From NCBI GenBank assembly GCA_021325235.1, contig JAJPHN010000028.1, forward strand, positions 1-55,535: a DNA stretch of 55,535 nucleotides. Reading direction: 5' to 3'. The position numbers and the translations under genes were made by a program. Below the pieces are notes generated by a model. It did no database searches. It was not told where the DNA came from and saw nothing but the letters and a program-made list of their open reading frames with translations. The DNA is from Terriglobia bacterium. GTDB lineage: Bacteria; Acidobacteriota; Terriglobia; Bryobacterales; Bryobacteraceae. Shown one piece after another: positions 49,902 to 55,535 of the stretch (position 1 is the first letter of the stretch; each line of letters begins with the position of its first letter).

Positions 49902-50180
49902 CTACGGCCGGCGCCGCGCAACGTAGAGACTGGTCATCATACTGCGCGTCACTCTGCCCTTGAAACCGTCGACAGCTATTCGACGCAATTCACTCAGCAC
50001 GGCCGTGCTGTCGGCGCGAATGTTGATATTCGAGTAAGTCGCATAGAGCGCGACCGTCTGCTCGGCATTTAGAACCAGAGTCCATGCGCTGCTTTGGTGA
50101 TCGATACTGTCGAACACACGCGCACGCTCGAGAGCCGCTATCCTCGCCGGGGCGTCGAGAGCGAAAGGATTCGGCAGCAA
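49902..50180 (-). pseudogene. C-terminal remnant of a SAM-dependent methyltransferase
   Basis: The 92-residue frame (TTG start) resembles the last third of class I SAM methyltransferases: a W-x-L-x-L-x-EQTVALYATYSNIN segment, then a helix, then GRVTRSMMTSLYVARR. The SAM-binding N-terminal domain is missing. The frame begins immediately after, and in the same frame as, the stop codon of the secreted-protein gene upstream (TGA TTG), and no start signal of its own is evident. It is most simply a deletion remnant. A real small protein translated by re-initiation cannot be excluded. Confidence 0.55.
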
Positions 50181-50984
50181 TCAGTGAGGCGGGGCGGTCG
50201 GTGGCGGAGTCTGCGCTTGCGGCTGCTCACCCGTTGCGCCAAAAATAATCGTCGATTCCGCGCCAAACTTCTTGTAGTCCATGTACCGGATTTCGATTCG
50301 TATCCGCTGCGGCCATTCGCGAAAATACAACGTATCGTCGGCGTACGTCTCGACCGGGAAAAACCACTGCCCGTCGATGTTCTTGCGAAAGGTCGTGAAA
50401 TGCGGCGTCAGATTCTGCTCGCGCAGCTTCTCAATCTGCGGCACGCCCTGTCCTTCGCTCTTCACCACCGAAAAATCGCTCTCGCGCACCCACAGCAGGC
50501 CCTCGAAAAATCGCTGCCCGCTCAGAATCTGCTTCGGCCGCACATATTCGAGGAAGCACAGTTCGCCATTCACCGTCTCCTCGCCCTTGTACTGCCCTTC
50601 GTACAACGACGCCTTGTCTTTGGTAAGCAAGAACGGCTCTACGTTGCGAATATCCTCGAAATCCACCGGCGTCATTTTGATGTGCGTCAACGTGTTCCGC
50701 GGCTGCCCTTCCACCTGCTCATAACGCACGTGCTTGGGCGAAAACGTCACATCGCGCACCTCGTGATATTCGCCCGTAACCACGCCGTGATCGTTGATCT
50801 CCTCGAGCGTCACCGATTGCCGGTACGTGTAGTTGCTCATCGCCTCCGCATTGGCCGACTCGCGCTCGGCAATCTTATGCAGCAACCCCGGCGGCGGCTC
50901 GGCTGCGTAGGCGGCGTAAGCGGCCAGCATCGATCCCGATGCTACGATGAGGGCGATGTTCAGGACCCTGCGTCCATATTTCAT
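50181..50984 (-). CDS. Secreted protein of unknown function, possible outer-membrane-lipoprotein-sorting-like fold
   Basis: The 267-residue product has a signal peptide (VLNIALIVASGSMLAAYAAYA). The mature part begins LLHKIAERESANAEAMSNYTYRQSV, then alternating beta segments (GEYHEVRDVTF, GELCFLEYVRP, LLWVRESDFSVVKSEG), and ends in a Pro-rich tail. The pattern recalls LolA-like lipoprotein-sorting proteins, but I could not match a family firmly. I chose ATG 50984, with AGG eight bases upstream; ATG 51026 would overlap the CPBP gene more. Even so the divergent genes overlap by 38 bases. Confidence 0.62.
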   Translation of the reverse strand: MKYGRRVLNIALIVASGSMLAAYAAYAAEPPPGLLHKIAERESANAEAMSNYTYRQSVTLEEINDHGVVTGEYHEVRDVTFSPKHVRYEQVEGQPRNTLTHIKMTPVDFEDIRNVEPFLLTKDKASLYEGQYKGEETVNGELCFLEYVRPKQILSGQRFFEGLLWVRESDFSVVKSEGQGVPQIEKLREQNLTPHFTTFRKNIDGQWFFPVETYADDTLYFREWPQRIRIEIRYMDYKKFGAESTIIFGATGEQPQAQTPPPTAPPH

Positions 50985-51942
50985 CGCGCTGGCCTGTTCC
51001 TGGACAGCAATCGTTGTCTGCGCCATCTTCCTTTCAAGGCAGCATCCTCAGTCACATTGGATCATGGCGGCCGCGCTGCCCGCCCTTCTCGCCGAAGCGA
51101 TCTTTTACCTCGGCGCCGTCTTCTATGAGACGCGCCTGCGCCTCGCAATGTTGCCATCGCGCCGCACACAAGCGTTCCTGCTGTGGTTAAGCGCGCTCAT
51201 TCCGTACCTGATCTTCGCTTCGCTCACCCGCACGATCAACCGCCCCGCCTTCTTGCTGATCGCCGTACTGAGCGCGCTATTGGCGTACTGGTTCGTACTG
51301 TTTCCGCGGCGCACCGCCTACGATTTCGGCTTCCTGGTCCTCGCCGCCGCGCCCGTCGTACTGCGCGTTTTCAAGCGGCTCTATATCTCTCCCGATCCGC
51401 ACCTTCGCATCGACGTACTCGGCCACCTCGCGTGGATCCACACCGGCATCGCCGCGCTTCTTGTCCTTCGTGAATGGGATCCGGGCGCCTTCGGCCTCTG
51501 GCCCCGAGCGGAAGAGTGGCGCATCGGCTTCCTCTGGTTCGCTGTTTCGATCGTGCCCATCGCGGCGGTCGCGCTTGCCCTGCATGATGTTCGTTTTCAA
51601 CCCATGCACGCCGAGTGGTGGCGGACAGTAGCAACCGCCATCGGTGCATTCTTCGGCTTCCTGTGGGTCGTTGCACTGAGCGAAGAGCTCTTCTTTCGCG
51701 GTGTCATCGAGCGCGCACTGCTCGATTCCACACGCTCCAAAATCGCCGCCGTCTTAATCTCGGCCCTGCTCTTCGGAAGTGTCCATCTCTCGTTTCGCCA
51801 GTTCCCCAACTGGCAGGCCGCCGTCATCGCCGCGCTGCTCGGCGTTGTCTGCGGCCTGGCCTATGCGCAAAGCGGCAGCGTGCGTGCGCCGATGGTGACG
51901 CATGCACTCGTGGTCGCTACAGGACGTTTGCTTTTCCAATAG
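50947..51942 (+). CDS. CPBP-family intramembrane metalloprotease
   Basis: The 331-residue protein has about eight hydrophobic helices. The Abi/CAAX-protease motifs are present: EELFFRG (E246, E247, R251), LLFGSVHLSFRQF with the second metal His, and a final THAL helix. Family members cleave prenylated proteins, act as intramembrane peptidases or give immunity to bacteriocins; a specific role is not evident. ATG 50956 is an alternative start. Its first codons are antisense to the signal peptide of the divergent secreted protein, and a perfect 7-bp hairpin (AGCATCG/CGATGCT, 50926-50943) lies just before the ATG. Confidence 0.84.
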   Translation: MRAMFRTLRPYFIALACSWTAIVVCAIFLSRQHPQSHWIMAAALPALLAEAIFYLGAVFYETRLRLAMLPSRRTQAFLLWLSALIPYLIFASLTRTINRPAFLLIAVLSALLAYWFVLFPRRTAYDFGFLVLAAAPVVLRVFKRLYISPDPHLRIDVLGHLAWIHTGIAALLVLREWDPGAFGLWPRAEEWRIGFLWFAVSIVPIAAVALALHDVRFQPMHAEWWRTVATAIGAFFGFLWVVALSEELFFRGVIERALLDSTRSKIAAVLISALLFGSVHLSFRQFPNWQAAVIAALLGVVCGLAYAQSGSVRAPMVTHALVVATGRLLFQ

Positions 51943-51953
51943 TGTCCACGTCG

Positions 51954-52211
51954 TCAACTCTGGCGGCATCCCGTCACTCGCAGCCACTCTTCGTAACCTC
52001 GAAGCCACTCTTCATATCGGGCAAGCGCTTCTGGCGTCGGCTCAGTCTCAGGAGCATCGTCCGGCGCTGCCGATAATTCCACCTTCGCTCGTCTCTCGTC
52101 TCAACCTTCCGGATCTTCGGTTGCCATCTCCGATCTCTGCCGTCCAGAAGGTCGAACCCGAAGATCTTCGGCGTGCATTGCGACAAGTTCCTCGCCCAAC
52201 TCTTCGTTCAT
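51954..52211 (-). pseudogene. Small ORF interrupted by an in-frame TGA
   Basis: Reading leftward from ATG 52211 the frame gives MNEELGEELVAMHAEDLRVR, then reaches TGA at 52103-52101 after 36 codons. The same frame then continues for 48 codons of protein-like sequence (APDDAPETEPTPEALARYEEWL and a near repeat, RYEEWLRGYEEWLR) to a second TGA at 51956. The start resembles small acidobacterial hypothetical proteins beginning MNEELxxELLAM. It lies six bases after the DUF4038 gene stop on the same strand. Options are a nonsense-mutated gene, two short genes (the second possibly from GTG), or recoding. This fills most of the 275-base gap between flanking genes. Confidence 0.5.
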
Positions 52212-52217
52212 TGCGGC

Positions 52218-53486
52218 CTATTTCGCGTCTGCCCCGCGAACCAGCAGTAACGCATCCTCCCAGCCTGCCGGCGGCTTCACGGTTCCCACCGTCACCGCCG
52301 AGTTGTCGCGCACCCGCGATCCATCGCGCGGGTTAATCCAGAAGCCCTCCGCAAATCTGCCGCTCACTCGCATATCCACCCGCACCGGCCCCGCGTGGCT
52401 CAAGTACACCAGCCGCCAGCTGTTATCGGCCGATCGCGCTGCCGCATTCTGCTCTCTCCCAGCGCCTGGACCCTCCATCAGAATCGAGTCGTCCGGCACC
52501 AGGTGCCACCAGTCGAAGCTCGCGAAAATTTTCTTGAGCACACTCATGTCGCGCGCGCCTTCGCTCGTGAGCGATTTCCGCCAGGTCGGATTCTTGCGCC
52601 ACATATCGTTGTGCCCATAAGTAAACGACGCCCCCGAGAGATACGCCCAATAGGCCTGCTTGCGCACCACCAGCGGCGTGATCGGCTTCGTCGGATACTC
52701 CGGGCCTTCCTCATAAGCGCCCTCGCCCAGAATCACCGGCTTCGGCGGAGTCAGACCGTACATGTGCCGCAGCCGTTCCGGAATGCTCGGATAATCGGCC
52801 CAGGTCTGAATCATGTCGGCCGCCAGCCAGGGCTCGTTGTGCAGCGGCTCCGTCCCCGGAGGACCGCCCATGGGATGGAACGTGATCAGATGCGAGCCGC
52901 CATCGCCCTCCTGCAAACCGCGCGCAATCAGCGGCCAGATCTCGGGAGCATCCGAAACTTTGCGATCTCCGCCCACGATCCAGACAATATTGGGCGCGTT
53001 CCTGTAGCGCGCGCCCAGCCAGCGCCCATACTGCTCAGCATTTTCTTTCGTGATCATCTTCCGGTTGACCACGTACGAACCCCACGCGGGCAGCAGCCCT
53101 AAATACATCCCGTGCCGCGCCGCATGAGCGACCAGCGTATCCACGTTCTTCCAGTACGCTTCTTCCGGCTCCAGCGGATTCTGGTTACGCCACGGCGAAA
53201 CACCCGCATAGTTCGGATTCGGACTCGGTCCTTTCTCCGTGCCCGTGCCTCCATCCCAGATCAGCGCCGCCTGCACAATGGTGAAACCGAGCCTCGCTCG
53301 CGCCGCCAGATAGTCGTCGGCCTCTTCGGCCGTGTAGCTGACCGCCAGCGGCCACGCCGTATCGCCCAACCAGAACCACGGCTTCCCGTCTTCCTCGAAA
53401 TAGCGCTGCGAGCTGTCAACTCTCAAGCGCCCTGCTCCAAACACACTCCCCGCCAGCAGAACACACGCCATCCAGCGTTTGTACAT
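52218..53486 (-). CDS. DUF4038-type glycoside hydrolase (apiosidase-like)
   Basis: The 422-residue secreted enzyme has a signal peptide (WMACVLLAGSVFGAG) and a DUF4038 TIM barrel. It opens with QRYFEEDGKPWFWLGDTAWPL. Later marks are IVWIVGGD and KPVILGEGAYEEGP, with candidate catalytic acids at the strand ends, and FTYGHNDMW. A small C-terminal beta domain (VDMRVSGRFAEGFWINPRDGSR) matches the putative collagen-binding domain seen with this family. Relatives cleave apiose or other side chains from plant polysaccharides. AGGA lies directly before ATG 53486, which is close; ATG 53471 is possible. Confidence 0.85.
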   Translation of the reverse strand: MYKRWMACVLLAGSVFGAGRLRVDSSQRYFEEDGKPWFWLGDTAWPLAVSYTAEEADDYLAARARLGFTIVQAALIWDGGTGTEKGPSPNPNYAGVSPWRNQNPLEPEEAYWKNVDTLVAHAARHGMYLGLLPAWGSYVVNRKMITKENAEQYGRWLGARYRNAPNIVWIVGGDRKVSDAPEIWPLIARGLQEGDGGSHLITFHPMGGPPGTEPLHNEPWLAADMIQTWADYPSIPERLRHMYGLTPPKPVILGEGAYEEGPEYPTKPITPLVVRKQAYWAYLSGASFTYGHNDMWRKNPTWRKSLTSEGARDMSVLKKIFASFDWWHLVPDDSILMEGPGAGREQNAAARSADNSWRLVYLSHAGPVRVDMRVSGRFAEGFWINPRDGSRVRDNSAVTVGTVKPPAGWEDALLLVRGADAK

Positions 53487-53573
53487 TCCTCAAAGAATAT
53501 ACGACGCGCCGCGCTGTGACCGAGCCGTGACAATAAGGAGCGGTCGGCAAACCGCATTCTTCACCGAGCTGGG

Positions 53574-54812
53574 CTAAGCGTGTTCGAGTGCCTGTTCGAA
53601 ATCGGCCAGCAGATCCTGCCAGTCTTCGATGCCGCACGAAATACGCACCAGTCCTTCGCCAATCCCGGCCTCATCGAGATCCTTTGCGCTCCAGGCCGAG
53701 TGCGTCGTGCTGCGCGGATGGCAGGCCAGCGTCTCCACCCCACCGAGCGACACCGCGTTCCGCGCCAGCTTCAAACGCCGCAGCATCTCAAACGCCGCTC
53801 GCTTGCCGCCCTTGAGATCAATCGAAAACAATCCGCCCGGATGCTGGCACTGCTCTTCATAGATGCGCTTCTGCTCGGCGTCCTCAAACAACGTAGGATA
53901 GTAGACCCTCTGCACTTTCGGATGATCGTTCAGGCTCTCCGCAATGCGCTGCGCATTCTTGCTCTGCCGGTTCATGCGCAGCGCCACCGTTGGCAGCCGC
54001 GTATTCAGAATCCAGCACTCGTCCGGCTGCAGAATGTTGCCGAACAAACTGCGCTTGCTGCGAATCTTTGCGAGCAATCCCGGATCCCGTACCAGCGCCA
54101 CACCGCCGATGATGTCGCTGTAGCCGCCCAGATATTTCGTCGCCGAATACAGCGAAACGTCTGCCCCCAGCAGCAGCGGATGCTGAAACGCCGGTCCGAG
54201 AAACGTGTTGTCGATCATCACGACCGGCCGTTCTCCTGCGACACTCTCGGCCGTCCGGCAGGCCCGCCCGATATCGGTCATGATCACGGTCGGATTCGCC
54301 GGCGTCTCGATCAGAATCACGCGCAGATTTTTCGCAGCAGAAATAGCTCGATCGATCGCGCCGCCATCCCCCGCCTGCACCGCGATTCCGGTGATTCCGA
54401 ACGGCTGCAAAAATCCCTGGATCAGCGTCTGCGTGCCGCCGTAAATCGGTATCGTGTAGATCAGCGAATCGCCCGGCTGGAGCACCGCCAGCAGCGCCGT
54501 CATGATCGCCGCCATCCCGGAGTTGAACGCCACCGCGCCCGCCGCACCCGGCTCGAGCGGCAGGATCTGATCTTCCAGGATCTGCGCATTCGGATGATTG
54601 AAGCGCGAATACACCAGATCGACGTTCTCGTCCGCCGTGCGCTGGGCACGTCCGCCCATCAGATCGAAGGCGCGCTCGGCCGCCTCCGGGCTCGAGAAGA
54701 CGTAAGTCGAGCTGCGAAACACCGCCGGCCGCGCCGATCCCACCGAAAGCTGCGGATCGAAGCCACGCGTCAGAACGTCGGTTTCCGGATGTAAAGAGGT
54801 TGGTTCGGGCAA
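53574..54812 (-). CDS. Cystathionine gamma-synthase/methionine gamma-lyase family PLP enzyme
   Basis: The 412-residue enzyme belongs to the Cys/Met-metabolism PLP family: YSRFNHPNAQILEDQI, FNSGMAAIMTALLAVLQPGDSL, IDNTFLGPAFQ, and the PLP lysine K226 in SLYSATKYLGGYSD. It could form cystathionine or homocysteine, or cleave methionine; residues that separate these were not resolved. I chose a TTG start at 54812 because GGGAG lies eight bases before it and the family begins about here; ATG 54914 would run through the divergent gene's start. A 6-bp inverted repeat (CTTGTA/TACAAG) lies in the divergent gap. Confidence 0.85.
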   Translation of the reverse strand: MPEPTSLHPETDVLTRGFDPQLSVGSARPAVFRSSTYVFSSPEAAERAFDLMGGRAQRTADENVDLVYSRFNHPNAQILEDQILPLEPGAAGAVAFNSGMAAIMTALLAVLQPGDSLIYTIPIYGGTQTLIQGFLQPFGITGIAVQAGDGGAIDRAISAAKNLRVILIETPANPTVIMTDIGRACRTAESVAGERPVVMIDNTFLGPAFQHPLLLGADVSLYSATKYLGGYSDIIGGVALVRDPGLLAKIRSKRSLFGNILQPDECWILNTRLPTVALRMNRQSKNAQRIAESLNDHPKVQRVYYPTLFEDAEQKRIYEEQCQHPGGLFSIDLKGGKRAAFEMLRRLKLARNAVSLGGVETLACHPRSTTHSAWSAKDLDEAGIGEGLVRISCGIEDWQDLLADFEQALEHA

Positions 54813-54838
54813 AAGAAAACTCCCGCCTAGAGTGTACT

Positions 54839-54858
54839 CTTGTAGCAATCCGTACAAG
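54839..54858. promoter_or_regulatory. Inverted repeat between divergent PLP-enzyme and kinase-remnant genes
   Basis: CTTGTA at 54839-54844 and TACAAG at 54853-54858, perfect 6-bp arms with an eight-base spacer, in the 54-base gap between the two starts. A dimeric regulator could bind here. The arms are short, so chance is possible. Confidence 0.35.
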
Positions 54859-54866
54859 GATCGCGA

Positions 54867-55341
54867 TGCCCACAGTTCAGATGATTTTCGGGTATCTCGG
54901 TGCGGGTAAGACAACCTTCGCCCGAAAGCTCGAACGGGAACTGCCCGCCATACGCTTTACCCTGGACGAGTGGGTCACGCGCCTGTTTGGTGACAGGCAT
55001 CTCGACCCCCGAACAAAATGCTCGGGCCGCTGCGGGACCTGATGGACTGCTGCTGGATGCGCTGCGTGGAGTTGGGCCTCGATGTAGTTCTCGACTACGG
55101 CTTTTGGAACAGGCGCGATCGGGACGAGATAAGGGCAAAAGCCGCCGCCCTCGGGGCTAAGTGTTGCCTCTATTCCGTTTCCGTCCCTGACCAGCTTGCC
55201 TGGAGCCGGATTGAGAAGGGACACGAGGAGCCACACGGGAGCTGGTTCATCGATCGAAATGCTTTTTGCCCACTTTAAAAAGACCTGCGCGGGTTCGACC
55301 CGCTCGGAGCCGATGAGCCGTATGTCTTTATCGAGGGCTGA
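54867..55341 (+). pseudogene. Broken P-loop kinase (AAA_33/zeta-toxin-like)
   Basis: The first frame from ATG 54867 gives MPTVQMIFGYLGAGKTTFA with a Walker A motif (GYLGAGKTT) and FTLDEWVTRLFGD, then ends at 55042. Homologous sequence resumes one base over (ATG 55018): VVLDYGFWNRRDRDE, then AWSRIEKGHEEPHGSWFIDRNAF. A TAA at 55276 interrupts that frame, which then continues in frame as FDPLGADEPYVFIEG to TGA at 55341, matching how such proteins end. The frameshift falls at a CCCCC or AAAA run near 55006-55019. Two lesions make a dead gene likely; one or both could be sequencing errors. Nearby sequence is less GC-rich than the centre of the window. Confidence 0.75.
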
Positions 55342-55420
55342 TCGCCTGCCAAGTCCGCCTAAGAAGGAGCAGAAGCAAATACTGGATTTTGAGGTCGCTA
55401 ATCTTTACAATTGCTGAAGC

Positions 55421-55513
55421 GCGAGACGGGACCCTTGCGGGCGCCAGGGAGGTGTTGCTTCAGGGGTCTTTCTATGAGGTTAGTCTCGCTTTGGTGGGAG
55501 TTGCCTCCCTGGC
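55421..55513. repeat. Interleaved inverted repeats at the right edge
   Basis: GCGAGAC (55421-55427) pairs with GTCTCGC (55483-55489), and GCCAGGGAGG (55443-55452) pairs with CCTCCCTGGC (55504-55513). The pairs interleave, so an RNA could form a pseudoknot. No gene is clear between 55342 and the window end; an ATG at 55474 runs open to the edge but shows nothing recognisable. Function unknown. Confidence 0.35.
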
Positions 55514-55535
55514 TTACTTCCAATATTAGAATATG

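Noticed and set aside
53540-53555. Short hairpin (GCGGT/ACCGC) between the DUF4038 and PLP-enzyme genes as a terminator
   Set aside because: The stem has only five pairs and the following bases are not a proper T tract.
53580-54794. Plus-strand frame of 404 codons opposite the PLP enzyme gene
   Set aside because: Arg-rich antisense shadow of a clear PLP-dependent enzyme.

Overview
The window looks like a chromosomal segment of an Acidobacteriota bacterium, most likely of the Solibacter/Bryobacter kind. That placement is inferred from gene content: three very large Oar-type TonB-dependent receptors with an N-terminal carboxypeptidase-regulatory-like domain, a long orphan MacB/FtsX-type permease of the acidobacterial duplicated type, a PEP-CTERM protein, a DinB protein, and several exported proteins of families common in that phylum. 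Base composition is GC-rich and even, except at the two ends, which are less GC-rich and carry broken P-loop ATPase genes. I saw no rRNA, tRNA, CRISPR array or insertion sequence.

Layout. 0.1-1.1 kb: truncated AAA ATPase. 1.3-3.7 kb: divergent GH43-type glycosidase and secreted alpha/beta hydrolase. 3.7-9.6 kb: leftward block with the nitrogen-signalling operon amtB-glnB-glnD, then suhB and hemQ. 9.7-16.9 kb: DHA2 drug exporter, PEP-CTERM protein, pyruvate carboxylase, exported amidohydrolase. 16.9-21 kb: MBL hydrolase, membrane protein, small secreted protein, HtrA-type protease. 21-26.9 kb: orphan permease and TonB-dependent receptor, divergent around a perfect palindrome. 26.9-28.85 kb: creD and a partner membrane gene behind a TTGACA promoter whose -10 region lies in a palindromic operator. 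29-33.1 kb: operon for a GMC dehydrogenase with a CxxCxxCxxxC motif, its Tat-exported small subunit, and a glycosidase-like protein with an inserted carbohydrate-binding domain. 33.1-33.5 kb: metallothionein and a tiny DUF5670-like membrane protein, both easy to miss. 33.5-40.2 kb: receptor, SulP transporter, Tat-exported aminotransferase, exported zincin-like protein. 40.3-47.8 kb: receptor with a multi-half-site operator, then cysD-cysN-cysH-tauE for assimilatory sulfate reduction. 47.8-53.5 kb: DinB protein, exported methyltransferase, secreted proteins, CPBP protease, a methyltransferase remnant, an ORF broken by an in-frame TGA, and a DUF4038 glycosidase. 53.6-55.5 kb: gamma-synthase-family PLP enzyme and a broken P-loop kinase.

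Themes. AmtB, PII (with Tyr51 of the T-loop) and GlnD form a textbook ammonium-sensing unit. Sulfur genes recur: a SulP transporter, ATP sulfurylase CysDN, an APS-type reductase with a full set of cluster cysteines and no CysC, a TauE/SafE exporter, and a transsulfuration-family enzyme. Polysaccharide-derived sugar use is suggested by GH43, DUF4038, the CBM-bearing TIM-barrel protein, the GMC dehydrogenase pair and the receptors. Several divergent gene pairs start on top of each other, and perfect palindromes sit in four divergent control regions.
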